Both the position numbers and the translations under genes were made by a program. A stretch of DNA of 64,000 nt. Origin: Anthopleura xanthogrammica (lineage: Eukaryota; Cnidaria; Anthozoa; Actiniaria; Actiniidae). Location: the NCBI GenBank assembly GCA_964019055.1, contig OZ025210.1:7769547-7833546 (forward strand), in the 5' to 3' direction. Each line of letters begins with the position of its first letter. The stretch's first letter is position 1. Shown one piece after another: positions 34,571 to 46,704 of the stretch. The notes below the pieces were generated by a model. That model saw nothing but the letters and a program-made list of their open reading frames with translations. It was not told where the DNA came from and ran no database searches.

Positions 34571-36194
34571 AGTCTTTCTTTCTATTACTCATCAGTTTAT
34601 GGGTTGTACATATGGTCTTTACATTGCAGCAATTCGTATTCAAAATGCGCGCAATTCATCTGGTTCGCCTAAAAAGGAAAAAGAAAAAGGTAAAGCCAAT
34701 ATCTTACTTCGAAAGAGTAAAATAAATAGTAAGATTTTCAAATTGTACCTCGTTTTCGTTCCCAGATCCTGGACCAAGTTTATTTGCCAGACGTTCCTAG
34801 GCATTGAGTTTGTTTGAGTAAAAACATTTGGCGGTAAAGAAATATTTTACTTGCAAAATGGTTAAATTGCATTCCACGTATTTTCAATATTTTATCAACA
34901 GCTAGGCACAATTGGCAGGACGTAAGTAAGTAATTGACCTTTAAAGTAGGATGCCTAGGCCTTTCTGGAGTGATTAAATCGTGCTTTTCTTCCCAATTCT
35001 GGACTTATTAGCTGCCAAACTTCTGTAATAAACGCTCAACTTGAAATGATGCTCATGTGACGTAACATCCTGAATAACCGGTTTAAAAACCAGTTTGTCA
35101 TGTGATTTACATCCAAAAATTTGGATGTGGCTTCTTCAAAAGGAACAATCGTTTCAGGGCAGACGTGTTTTGCTCCCCCGACCTAAAGCCAAAACGGAGG
35201 GCACAAAAACCTTTGCAAGCAGGGTACACATGTCCGTGCCCTATGATAATTATTTGAAAATCTATTTCTTCCGCGCGCAGCCTGAAATATTTTTATCATG
35301 CGATTCCTGATTCAGTTATGGCTGCGCGTGGAGCTAAAAATAGATTTCCAAATCATTTTCATAGGAATAGACCTATATGTATGGGAGATGTGCTCTCTTA
35401 CTTCATACTCTCTTGAAAAAACCCTGTTTCATGAAGCTACATACGAAAACTCTGTTTATTACAAAGATTCTGTCTTTTCCCTTGTAATGTCTATAATCGG
35501 CTACCCCACGGCCCAAAACTAAGATCCCAGAAATGAAAGCTCTTTTTAAAAAACTTTCAATGTAGTTCATAATTATTTATCAGTGTTATTCAAAACATTC
35601 ATTTTCAAACGAATAATAAAGGTACCTTACATAGTAAGTCTATAAACTTTCAGCCAATCTGTCGATCGCCAGCTGCTGCACAAACCCTGATAGAACTAAC
35701 AAAAGTAATAAAAGGCTCAGCTCAAAACAATTGCTTGATTTGCCGCGGGATTACGATTTAACAGTGTCAACAATAATCGATTACTACGGCGGGACTGAGT
35801 TAAATAAGTTATTTGACGATGCCCATGTTGCTGTCAATAGATTGCCCATTTAGATTTTGTCATTGAGTTTGATAATATTCCTATATTTTATTACTCAGTT
35901 CTTGTAACACTTGGTTCACATGGCAAAACTCTCTATGTTTTGCTCTTTTTTACAAAAAATGGTGGCTGGTTGGGACCATTGAGGGTGGTTGGGACGTTTG
36001 ATTGGACGCTTTATAATTAAAATGGTTTGGATACCAAATAAGCATCAGTGAACCTCCCCAAACCATGACAGGTGAGAATATGAAAGCTCTTTTAAAATAT
36101 CAGTGTTTATAACCAGCTTATTTATTTAGTGTAGATTAGCAGGTTTGTGTGCACAATTACTGAACTAACTGATGTCTAGGTTTTTTATTATTTC
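34571..36194. other. Intergenic region with an inverted repeat and a diverged upstream block
   Basis: No gene is seen. An inverted repeat lies at 35228-35378 (TTTGAAAATCTATTTCTTCC and TAAAAATAGATTTCCAAATC arms). From about 35680 to 35770 the sequence is a diverged version of the block upstream of copies F and G (compare ggctcagcataca and cttgatttgccg at 39687-39722). This suggests that an old duplicate unit leads into the relic at 36195. Confidence 0.5.
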
Positions 36195-36335
36195 TTTCTG
36201 AATACAACTATTTATGAAAAAAGCTTTGGGATCATTTGAATAAAGCAGTCCAAGCCTGCAAGGAGCTGCAACATGATGCCTTACAACACGATCAGGAGAT
36301 TGATCACATCACAGTGATCACATTACATGGGTAGA
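36195..36335 (+). pseudogene. Relic of a tenth gene copy: leader joined to the end of exon 1
   Basis: Positions 36220-36265 match the class-1 leader (GGGATCATTTGAATAAAgCA and following). Positions 36268-36328 match the 3' end of the PAN exon (gatgccttacaacacgatca… ttgatcacatcacattaca). The signal peptide and most of the PAN domain are deleted, and an insertion of cagtgatca interrupts the end. No fibrinogen exon follows before copy E, so it is a truncated pseudogene. Confidence 0.75.
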
Positions 36336-36467
36336 TTTTCAGGAGAGGTTTGAAACATTTTGTATACATTTACTATGATATTCATTATTTAGTGGAAAAT
36401 AAAAGAAAGAAATAACGTCTAGCTCCCGAAACCACACACCCGACACCCGACACACATGTCTAGCTCC

Positions 36468-36532
36468 CGACACCTCAGTTTTGTAAATTCTCTCGATTCT
36501 GATTGGCTAGTATTTTTTCTGAGATCAGCTGG
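36468..36532. mobile_element. Fragment of the CCAGCTGATCTGAGA MITE
   Basis: It begins GACACCTCAGTTTTG and ends CTGAGATCAGCTGG, the same end as at 9070 and 32579 in reverse. Only one terminus is kept. Confidence 0.6.
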
Positions 36533-36609
36533 AAATAAGTAGATTTTTTTGTAAGGTAAACTAAAAAGATTCGATGTCCAGTCGCGGGGACCAAGTGGGT
36601 TTCTCAAAA

Positions 36610-36738
36610 GCTTGTTGTTGTTGTTTTTTTCATTATTATCTTCTATTGAAATACAGTTATTCAATAAAGCTTATCGGGATCATTTGAATAAAACCGTCCA
36701 AGTCCAAGCAGCTGCATCATAAACTTTCGTATTCAGTC
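36610..36738 (+). promoter_or_regulatory. Class-1 upstream/leader block of copy E
   Basis: GGGATCATTTGAATAAAACC, GTCCAAGTCCAAGCAGCTGC and CATAAACTTTCGTATTCAG precede the start codon. The block is conserved with copies A, F and G. It is probably promoter plus 5' leader, inferred from conservation only. Confidence 0.45.
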
Positions 36739-38242
36739 ATGTCTCAGTTTCTCAAGATTCTGAGTTTCTATTTCTTTCTTCAAATAGTGTTTTATCTTTG
36801 TCACTGCGATCAACAGCACTTTAATAAGTTTCCCCAACTTCTTACTGAAAATACTCATGACCGCGAATTCAGTTCGACTGCGAAAAATCGAAAGCTTTCG
36901 AAGTCCAAGTTTACGACTGTCAAAGTCCACAACAGGATGGCTTGTGTTCATCAGTGTACTCGTATGGCAGACTCGTGTACATCAGTTAACTTTAAGAAAG
37001 AAGCAACAAACGGGTTTCACTCGTGTGAACTGATGTCTTGTGATATGTATGACCAACCGGACGCCTTACAACACGATCAGCAGTTTGATCACATCACATT
37101 ACAGGTATAACAATATCTAAAACATACTGATAAGGGCCTTAGAGATACTTAGCACTAGCTAGTGAACCAACTGCCCAATTATACTCAGCATATCGGTCTA
37201 AACAAACTTTTATCTCTTACCAGTTGGGTGATCCATTCTATTACGTTTTCTTGCATTCCCTTTTATTAAAAACTTGCAAACTTGCAAACTCTTTTATTAA
37301 ATTTCCTGTCATTTCTCATCGTCGGGTTTTTTACTTTAGCTCTACTGATTGCAATTGCAATTCAAATTATTTCCAAAATAAACTGTCTTCCAAACAACGA
37401 TGGTAGTTCTTTTTTTTCACAATTTTTCACATTTTTTTTTTCAATAAAACAGTTTCCAATATATTCTACCTGTATGGAAATGTCTAAGAGTGGCGGAACA
37501 ATAAGTGGTGTCTACAGCATCTTTCCCAGTCCCTCTCATCCAATTCAAGTCTATTGTGACATGGTAACCAGTGGAGGAGGATGGACTGTCATCCAGAAAC
37601 GAATGGACGGCTCGGTTGATTTCTATCGTGACTGGGCTGACTATAAACGGGGGTTTGGGAACAAGCTAGGAGAGTACTGGTTGGGACTGGATAATATCCA
37701 CAGGATGACGTCACAGAGGAGTTACCGTCTGCGAGTTGACATGGAGGACTTCGAAGGAAACACGCGATACGCTGAATATGGATTGTTTAAGGTGGCTGAT
37801 GAGGGTGATAAATACCGTCTTACCGTGGGACAGTTCTCAGGTACTTCATTAGATCAGATTCATTATTGGGACATTTTGCGATACGAGGGATATTTGATGA
37901 CGAGTCACACGATTTTTTAGTTCTAAAATTACAATCTACAATTGATTGACGAACCGTTGCTGTCATTTGTTTTCAGGCACAGCAGGTGATTCCTTTTCTC
38001 CTCATTCTAATATGCAGTTTTCTACCAAAGACCGTGATAACGATGCTTCTTCTTCCAGAGACTGTGCTAATGAATATCCAAGTGGGTGGTGGCACAGAAG
38101 CTGTGACAGATGCAACCCCAATGGTTTGTACCTGAATGGTGCTGGAAGTGCTTTTGGTAAAGGAATAACTTGGTATGAATGGAAAAAGCTACACACCTAC
38201 TCTATGAAAAGAATGGAGCTCAAAATAAGACCCAAGGAATAG
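36739..38242 (+). CDS. Copy E: secreted PAN + fibrinogen-related protein
   Basis: Exons are 36739-37104, 37453-37840 and 37977-38242 (366+388+266 nt, 339 residues). Exon 1 has a signal peptide and PAN domain with the QLLTENTHDREFSSTAKN variant. SELMSCD-type differences (…CELMSCDMYDQ) add a cysteine that most copies lack. Exon 2 opens FPIYSTCMEMSKSGGTISGVYSIFPSPSHP and continues with the core common to all copies. Exon 3 (FSTKDRDNDASSSRDCA, SGWWHRSC, NPNGLYLNGAG, MELKIRPKE) keeps the calcium-site aspartates and both cysteines. The gene is compact (1.5 kb), in tandem with F, and a conserved 3' UTR intron appears to follow. Confidence 0.92.
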
Positions 38243-38285
38243 ACAATCTAGATGCTGCGTCCTGGGAAGGAATCGTATCATTAAT

Positions 38286-38526
38286 GTAAGTAATTCAGGA
38301 ACATATAAATTAAGGAACGTACATCGGGGTTAATTAGTTTAACGGGTTTGTAAGGTCAAGAATTTCATAGAAATAGATTTATTGTCGGAAAATAGTTTTT
38401 GAAAAGAAGCTGTTTTTTAACCCCCACCCCCTTCCACCCAACTTTATAGTTCCTTCCGCCGTCCCTATAAAGAATGGTAAGATAAGACGTTATTCTTATT
38501 TAAACATCTTTGTCCTTCTTTTTCAG
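38286..38526 (+). other. Probable 3' UTR intron of copy E
   Basis: A strong donor GTAAGT starts 44 nt after the stop. A pyrimidine-rich acceptor (tccttctttttcag) ends at 38526. The same pair occurs behind copy F (41779-42019). The junction is closer than about 50 nt to the stop, so nonsense-mediated decay would not be expected. This is inference; transcripts are needed. Confidence 0.4.
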
Positions 38527-39839
38527 ACACGTGAATCCCAGATGTTGGTTTATCCCTAGCATGCTGTGAATGCAGTGGTTCCATCCTGTACCATATTATA
38601 TCATCAATTTATTGTTATTGCTAAACAAAGCAATAACAAAAAAATTACAATAATGCAAATAGGCAAAGTTGAGTATAAACAAAAAGACTGCTATTTATGA
38701 TTACTCTCTAGTTTTGAATAAGCATGGTACCTTGCAATATCAAACAAAAAAAATAAAGTTGACTGGCTACTTTTGGAAACTTTTTTTAAACTACAATTTC
38801 TTTCAATAAAATTTGATGTTGACCTCAGATATGAAAAGAAAATGTGGTGTTCAAAGCTTGTTTTCGAGATAATTAGATTTTGATGGATGCCTAAGCACTA
38901 AATTATAAAGCTAAAAATTCCAACTCCGGAATTATAAAAAAAATAATAAAACAATTTATACAACTCGTAAGATAATACTTCTTTGCTTAAATGAATAAAC
39001 TGGGAAAATGAGAAAATAAAATACTTTTACGGACATAGAACTTATGTCTAATTGTTGGCAGATTTCTTTTCGTTTTGAGCCCTTAATAGTAACACTTATT
39101 ACTCACTTATTATCGCAAACTGTGGTCATAAATACGAAAGCATGTTTTTCTAAACCAATAAACTCGTTCCCAAAGTATTTTGATTGACGGCCGTCGAAAT
39201 ACTAGCTGGCAACGAGACTTCAAGCTTGACAAGTCGCAATTCAACGATAACGGTTAAAAAAAGTAAAGAGAGCGAACAAATTTAGAAGAGGATTTGATCT
39301 CCTGAACCCCTCTTTCATTCAGGGCTGAATAAGGATGGTGGTATAATTATGCCTTGACTCACGAGTGCGCTTTCTGAGGAGGGAAGGACGCTTCTCAAAA
39401 TATACGGTATTTTTCGATGGCCAAAAAAATTAAAAAGGCTAAACTGAGGATTTCGTATTCGAGATGTAATATTAAGCACATATTTCGGGGAAAAATAAGT
39501 GTTGTAGTAATTATTTTTATATTCAAAAATGTATAGAAATAAGTTTGAAATGTGATCCATAATAAATTCTCAATCACATGAATGCTAATATCGGGCACGG
39601 AAAAGTTTCGATCTTAATTCATTTTATTTTCTATTTCCAGCGCTAGCTGCAGCATAATTAAGTCCTATTGATAAAAGTAATGAAAGGCTCAGCATACAAA
39701 ACAGTTGGGGCTTGATTTGCCGTGAGATTACGACTTGGACGTGTTAATAATAAAGTTTAATAAGCTCTTGCCTGATTACACATAACAAGCAAAAACAAGC
39801 AGCTGAAAGGGTGCGTATTATTCTTTCGTAATTTGTTTC

Positions 39840-39875
<36 letters not shown>

Positions 39876-40100
39876 AGCATTCTCAAGCTGTGAAGATACA
39901 ATAGGTATCCAAAAGCTTAACTTGTTTGATGTGAATCCTTAGCGACCTCACCATTCTAGGATTTGGGTGGCTAACTTTATTGAAATAAGTATCTATCTGC
40001 ACATATTCACAAACTATTATCTATATAATCAGTAAATTTTTCTGTAAGGTAAACGAAAAAGATTCGATGTCCAGTCGCGCAGAAACAATCTCGCTGGTTT
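38527..40100. other. Intergenic DNA between copies E and F
   Basis: No gene is seen. Nearly the whole stretch is repeated between F and G (42020-43800) and, inverted, upstream of A (15700-18120). It carries an (AT)13 run at 39846-39871, the caaagcaataac hairpin near 38620 and the single-copy version of the sequence that became palindromic upstream of A. Confidence 0.6.
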
Positions 40101-40109
40101 CTCAAAAGT

Positions 40110-40226
40110 TTTCTTGTTTGTTATTATCTTCTATTGGAATACAGCCATTCAATAAAGCTCATCGGGATCATTTGAATAAAACAGTCCAAGTCCAAGCAGC
40201 TGCATCATAAACTTTCGTATTCAGTC
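40110..40226 (+). promoter_or_regulatory. Class-1 upstream/leader block of copy F
   Basis: Same conserved segments as upstream of A, E and G, including GGGATCATTTGAATAAAACA and the AAACTTTCGTATTCAGTC segment directly before the start codon. Confidence 0.45.
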
Positions 40227-41735
40227 ATGTCTCAGGTTCTCAAGATTCTGAGTTTCTATTTCTTTCTTCAAATAGTGTTTTATCTTTGTCACTGCGATCA
40301 ACAGCACTTTAATGAGTTTCCCCAACTTCTTACTGAAAACACTCATGACCGGGAATTCAGTTCGACTGCGAAAAATCGAAAACTTTCGAAGTCCAAGTTT
40401 AAAACTTTCAACGTCCACAACAGGATGGCTTGTGTTCATCAGTGTACTCGTATGGCAGACTCGTGTACATCAGTTAACTTTAAGAAACAAGCAACAAACG
40501 GGCTTCACTCGTGTGAACTGATGTCTGGTGATATGTACGACCAACCGGACGCCTTACAACACGATCAGGACTTTGATCACATCAAATTACAGGTATATCA
40601 ATATCTAAAACATACCATAAAGGCCTTAGAGATACTAAGCACTAGCTAGTGAACCATCTGCCTATTTATAAAATAATTCAGCATATCGGTCGAAACAAAC
40701 TTTTATCTCTTACCAGTGGGGGGATCTATTCTATTACGTTTTCTTGCATTCCCTTTTATTAAAAACTTGCAAACTCTTTTATTGAATTTCCTGTCATTTC
40801 TCATCGTCGGGTTTTTTAATTTAGCTCTGCTGATTGCAATTGCCAATTCAAATTATTTCCAAAATAAACTGTCTTCCAAACAACGATAGCTCATAGTTGT
40901 ATTTTTTCACAATTTTTCACAATGTTTTTTTTTTCCATAAAACAGTTTCCAATATATTCTACCTGTATGGAAATCTCTAAGAGTGGCGGAACAATAAGTG
41001 GTGTCTACAGCATCTTTCCCAGTCCCTCTCATCCAATTCAAGTCTACTGTGACATGGTAACCAGTGGAGGAGGATGGACTGTCATCCAGAAACGAATAGA
41101 CGGCTCGGTTGATTTCTATCGTGACTGGGCTGACTATAAACGGGGGTTTGGGAACAAGCTAGGAGAGTACTGGTTGGGACTGGATAATATCCACAGGATG
41201 ACGTCACAGAGGAGTTACCGACTGCGAGTTGACATGGAGGACTTCGAGGGAAACACGCGATACGCTGAATATGGATTGTTTAAGGTGGCTGATGAGAGTG
41301 ATAACTACCGTCTTACTGTGGGACAGTACTCAGGTACTTTATTAGATCAGATTCATTATTGGGACATTTTGCGATACGAGGGATATTTGATGACGAGTCA
41401 CAAGATTTTTTAGTTCTAAAATTACAATCTACGATTGATTGACGAATTGTTGATGTCATTTGTTTTCAGGCACAGCAGGTGATGCCCTGTCATATCATTC
41501 TAATATGCAGTTTTCTACCAAAGACCGTGATAACGATGCTTCTTCTTCAGAAGACTGTGCTAATGAATATCCAAGTGGGTGGTGGCACAGAAGCTGCCAC
41601 AAATGCAACCCCAATGGTTTGTACCTGAATGGTGCTGGAAGTGTTTTTGGTAAAGGAATAACTTGGTATGAATGGAAAAAGCTACACACCTACTCTATGA
41701 AAAGAATGGAGTTCAAAATAAGACCCAAGGAATAG
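40227..41735 (+). CDS. Copy F: secreted PAN + fibrinogen-related protein
   Basis: Exons are 40227-40592, 40946-41333 and 41470-41735 (366+388+266 nt, 339 residues). It is nearly identical to copy E through introns and flanks, so E and F are a recent tandem duplication (start codons 3488 bp apart). Differences include FKTFNVHNRM for FTTVKVHNRM, CELMSGD, ISKSGG, DESDNYR and exon 3 GDALSYHSNM with HRSCHKC. The calcium-site DRDND, the paired cysteines and the GWWH motif are intact. The secreted fibrinogen-lectin role is inferred from the family. Confidence 0.92.
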
Positions 41736-43331
41736 ACAATCTAGATGCTGCGTCCTGGGAAGGAATCGTATCATTAATGTAAGTAATTCAGGAACATATA
41801 AATTAAGGAACGTACATCGGGGTTAATTAGTTTAACGGGTTTGTAAGGTCAAGAATTTCATAGAAATAGATTTATTGTCGGAAAATAGTTTTTGAAAAGA
41901 AGCTGTTTTTTAACCCCCACCCCCTTCCACCCAACTTTATAGTTCCTTCCGCCGTCCCTATAAAGAATGGTAAGATAAGACGTTATTCTTATTTAAACAT
42001 CTTTGTCCTTCTTTTTCAGACACGCGAATCCCAGATGTTGGTTTATCTCTAGCATGCTGTGAATGCAGTGGTTCCATCCTGTACCATATTATATCATCAA
42101 TTTATTGTTATTGCTAAACAAAGCAATAAAAATATTTTACAATAATGCAAATAGGCAAATCAACAAAAAGACCGCTATTAATGATTACTCTCTACTTTTG
42201 AATAAGCATGGTACCTTGCAATTGCAAACAAAAAAAATAAAGTTGACTGGCTACTTTTGGAAACTTTTTTTAAACTACAATTTCTTTCAATAAAATTTGA
42301 TGTTGACCTCAGATATGAAAAGAAAATGTGGTGTCCAAAGCTTGTTTTCGAGATAATTAGATTTTGATGGATGCCTAAGTACTAAATTATAAACCTAAAA
42401 ATTCCAACTGCGGAATTATAAAAAATAAAATAAAAAATATATACAACTCGTAAGATAATACTTCTTTGCTTAAATAAATTAACTGGGAAAATGAGAAAAT
42501 AAAATACTTTTACGGACATAGAACTTATGTCTAATTTTTGGCAGATTTCTTTTCCTTTTGAGCCCTTAATAGTAACACTTATTACTCACTTATTATCGCA
42601 AACTGTGGTCATAAATACAAAGCATGTTTTTCTAAACCAATAAACTCGTTCCCAAAGTATTTTGATTGACGGCCGTCGAAATACTAGCTGGCAACGAGAC
42701 TTCAAGCTTGACAAGTCGCACTTCAACGATAACGGTTAAAAAAGTAAAGAGAGCGAAAAAATTTAGAAGAGGATTTGATCTCCTGAACCTCTCTTTCATT
42801 CAGGGCTGAATAAGGATGCTGACACAATTATGCCTTGACTCACGAGTACGCTTTCTGAGGAGGGAAGGACGCTTCTCAAAATATACGGTATTTTTCGATG
42901 GTCAAAAAAATTAAAAAGGCTAAACTGAGGATTTCGTATTCGAGATGTAATATTAAGCACATATTTCGGGAAAAAATAAGTGTTGTAGTATTTATTTTTA
43001 TATTCGAAAATGTACAGGAAATGTACAGGAATAAGTTTGAAATGTGATCCATAATAAATTCTCAATCACATGACAGCTAATATCGGGCACGGAAAAGTTT
43101 CGATCTTAATTCATTTTATTTCCTATTTCCAGCGCTAGCTGCAGCATAATTAAGTCCTATTGATAAGAGTAATGAAAGGCTCAGCATACAAAACAGTTGG
43201 GGCTTGATTTGCCGTGAGATTACGACATGGCCGTGTTAATAATAAAGTTTAATAAGCTATTGTCTGATTACAAATAACAAGCAAAAACAAGCAGCTGAAA
43301 GGGTGCGTATTATTCTTTCGTAATTTGTTTC

Positions 43332-43335
<4 letters not shown>
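41736..43335. other. Intergenic DNA between copies F and G
   Basis: No gene is seen. It repeats the E-F intergenic DNA with small indels. A probable 3' UTR intron of F spans 41779-42019. The remainder matches 38527-39840. Confidence 0.6.

Positions 43336-43393
<58 letters not shown>
43336..43393. repeat. (AT)n microsatellite
   Basis: About 29 AT units. It is the expanded equivalent of the (AT)13 run at 39846-39871 and was the landing site of the element at 43394. Confidence 0.95.
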
Positions 43394-43396
<3 letters not shown>

Positions 43397-43608
43397 CGAT
43401 ATGCAGAAATTCTGATCCTCTTGATATATATACAAGTATATCAAAAGTGTATCAGAAATTATGGGATATCATCGCTGATATTTTTTTCGAGTTGCCTATC
43501 ACTAGGGCTTTCTGAAAAAAATATCAGAGATGATATCCCATAATTTCTAATATACTTTTGATATACTTGTATATATATCAAGAGGATCATAATTTCTGCA
43601 TATCACTG
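43394..43608. mobile_element. Tc1/mariner-type fold-back MITE in an AT repeat
   Basis: The ends are CAGCGATATGCAGAAAT and ATTTCTGCATATCACTG, flanked by TA on both sides. The arms of about 95 nt pair almost throughout (GATCCTCTTGATATATATAC and its complement) around a loop cctatcactagggc. It is absent at the matching position between E and F, so it inserted after that duplication. Confidence 0.8.
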
Positions 43609-43849
43609 TATATATAACAGCTTATATATAACAAGCTTAACTTGTTTGATGTGAATCCTTAGCGACCTCAACATTCTAGGATTTGGGTGGCTAACTTTAT
43701 TGAAATAAATATCTATCTGCACATATTCACAAACTATTATATGTATAATCAGTAAATTTTTCTGTAAGGTAAACGAAAAAGATTCGATGTCCAGTCGCGC
43801 GGAAACAATCTCGTTGGTTTCTCAAAAGTTTTCTTGTTTGTTATTATCT

Positions 43850-43949
43850 TCTATTGGAATACAACCATTCAATAGCTCATCGGGATCATTTGAATAAAAC
43901 AGTCCAAGTCCAAGCAGCTGCATCATAAACTTTCGTATTCACTCCAGCC
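43850..43949 (+). promoter_or_regulatory. Class-1 upstream/leader block of copy G
   Basis: Same conserved block as copies A, E and F, but ending CACTCCAGCC before the start codon, as in copy A. The A-like identity continues into the first exon. Confidence 0.45.
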
Positions 43950-45761
43950 ATGTCTCAGGTTCTCAAGATTCTGAGTTTTTATGTCTTTCTTCAAATAGTG
44001 TTTTATCTTTGTCACTGCAATCAACAGCACTTTGATGAGTTTCCACAGCTCCAGGATCAGCTTAGTCTTAGCAGGTATTTTTCAGCTACGAAAAATCGAA
44101 AGCTTTCGAAGTCTAAGTTTAAGACTGTCAAAGTCCACAACAGGATGGCTTGTGTTCATCAGTGTACTCGTATGGCAGACTCGTGTACATCTGTTAACTT
44201 TAAGAAAGAAGCAACAAACGGGCTTCACTCGTGTGAACTGATGTCTGGTGATATGTACGACCAACCGGACGCCTTACAACACGATCAGGACTTTGATCAC
44301 ATCAAATTACAGGTATATCAATATCTAAAACATACCATAAAGGCCTTAGAGATACTTAGCACTAGCTAGTGAACCATCTGCCTATTTATAAAATAACTCA
44401 GCATATCGGTCGAAAAAAACTTTTATCTCTTACAAGTGGGGTGATCTATTCTATTACGTTTTCTTGCATTCCCTTTTATTAAAAACTTGCAAACTCTTTT
44501 ATTGAATTTCCTGTCATTTCTCATCGTCGGGTTTTTTACTTTAGCTCTACTGATTGCAATTGCAATTCAAATTACTTCCAAAATGAACTGTCTTCCAAAC
44601 AACGATAGCTCATAGTTGTATTTTTTCACAATTTTTCACATTTTTTTTTCTTCAATAAAACAGTTTCCAGTATATTCTACCTGTATGGAAATCTCTAAGA
44701 GTGGCGGAACAATAAGTGGTGTCTACAGCATCTTTCCCAGTCCCTCTCATCCAATTCAAGTCTACTGTGACATGGTAACCAATGGAGGAGGATGGACTGT
44801 CATCCAGAAACGAATAGACGGCTCGGTTGATTTCTACCGTGACTGGGCTGACTATAAACGGGGGTTTGGGAACAAGCTAGGAGAGTACTGGTTGGGACTG
44901 GATAATATTCACAGGATGACGTCACAGAGTAGTTACCAACTGCGAGTTGATATGGAGGACTTCGAGGGAAACACGGGATATGCTGAATACAGCTCATTTT
45001 ACGTGGCTGGTGAAGCCGATAATTACCGCCTTAGTCTAGGGTTTTACACAGGTATGGAAGTAGTAAATTATACACATCAGGTTGTTATTTTAGATCTTTC
45101 TCTTTCTTAACTCCTCTTTACATGTCATTTACATATTTTGGGTTCTACCTTATTACATGAAATTTTCGCGAGACTTTAATTTCGTGATTTTGATTTTTGC
45201 GATCATTTCCAAAAAAATCGCGAAATTAAGGTGACGCGAAAAATAAGTGTCGCGAAAATACAATGACGCGAAAATTAAGTGAACCTCCATTTTTGAGAAA
45301 ATAAGAATTTAATGGCCATTCAAAAGCATGGATAAAAGACGTTACTTTAGCCTTCTTTGCAGACGTTCTTAGGTCGTCACGTCGTCACGCAATGTTTCTC
45401 TCCCCACTAAGAGCGTCTGCGCAGGAGGCTATTGTTATGTAAGCATTGATGACAAATTTTCGATGAGTTTACTCATTCGAAGTTTTGTTTATCTATAGGA
45501 ACAGCTGGTGACTCTCTGACTTATCATAATGGAATGCAGTTTTCCACTAAAGACCGTGATCACGATGCGGCTTCAACAAGAAGCTGTGCTCTTTTATATC
45601 CAAGTGGCTGGTGGCATAATGACTGCCATCGATGTAGCCCCAACGGCAAATATCTCAATGGCGCTAGCAGCGAGTTCGGTAAAGGAATAACCTGGTCCAC
45701 ATGGAGAGGACACTATTATTCGCTAAAGTTAATGGAGTTTAAAATAAAACCCACTTCATAA
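43950..45761 (+). CDS. Copy G: secreted PAN + fibrinogen-related protein (mosaic)
   Basis: Exons are 43950-44312, 44664-45051 and 45499-45761 (363+388+263 nt, 337 residues). The first part of exon 1 (QLQDQLSLSRYFSATKN) is the A/B type, while intron 1 and the start of exon 2 match E and F. The end of exon 2 (YAEYSSFYVAGEADNYRLS) and exon 3 (GTAGDSLTYHNGMQFST, KDRDHDAASTRSCA, SGWWHNDC, FKIKPTS) match copy H. It is therefore a patchwork of three copy types. The NPNG motif reads SPNG here. The frame is intact and splice sites are canonical, so it is probably functional. Confidence 0.9.
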
Positions 45762-46298
45762 TTCAATATCGCTTACGTGAGGATTCAGTTCTACTTGATT
45801 GTAGTATCTGTAATCTAATATTCATATTCATTTCTCATTTCAAATGGTTTTAAACCTTTATAAAACTAAGCCAATATTGCGTTTTCGGACTTCAAAACAT
45901 TAATTACTTGCTTTTATGATTGATCATTAATTTCTACTCTTTTTTTGCTTCATTCTTACAAAGTTCATTTACCTTGACGTTGAGCATCCTATTATCTTGG
46001 TTGTAAATTTTTAGGAAATAAATTATTCAGCGAATATATAATAAAATAGCAGGAAGTAAAAAAGTAAACTTATCACCAAAAAGTAATAAATAAAAAGAAA
46101 GTTGAAAATGAACACAAGTGTCTGCGTGTGAATATTTTCCTGGGTAAGAACATTGAGCAAATGTATCCATTTATCGTTTCCTTTCTTTCTCTCAGTTTTC
46201 CTCTGTTGTACCTATTTTTGTGTACTGACAATTAATCTACTATATAGGGTTCCCAAGCATATCAATAACCCAGAATGTTGCAGCTGTCAACCAATGAT

Positions 46299-46704
46299 GT
46301 TCACTTGTTCACTTGTTCACTTGTTCACTTGTTCACTTGTTCACTTGTTCACTTGTTCACTTGTTCACTTGTTCACTTGTTCACTTGTTCACTTGTTCAC
46401 TTGTTCACTTGTTCACTTGTTCACTTGTTCACTTGTTCACTTGTTCACTTGTTCACTTGTTCACTTGTTCACTTGTTCACTTGTTCACTTGTTCACTTGT
46501 TCACTTGTTCACTTGTTCACTTGTTCACTTGTTCACTTGTTCACTTGTTCACTTGTTCACTTGTTCACTTGTTCACTTGTTCACTTGTTCACTTGTTCAC
46601 TTGTTCACTTGTTCACTTGTTCACTTGTTCACTTGTTCACTTGTTCACTTGTTCACTTGTTCACTTGTTCACTTGTTCACTTGTTCACTTGTTCACTTGT
46701 TCAT
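46299..46704. repeat. Octanucleotide array (GTTCACTT)n, about 51 units
   Basis: The array is homogeneous with no visible variant unit across about 400 bp. As 8 x 3 = 24 bases, it reads as an 8-residue repeat in every frame. These frames are not genes. It lies downstream of copy G. Confidence 0.97.
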
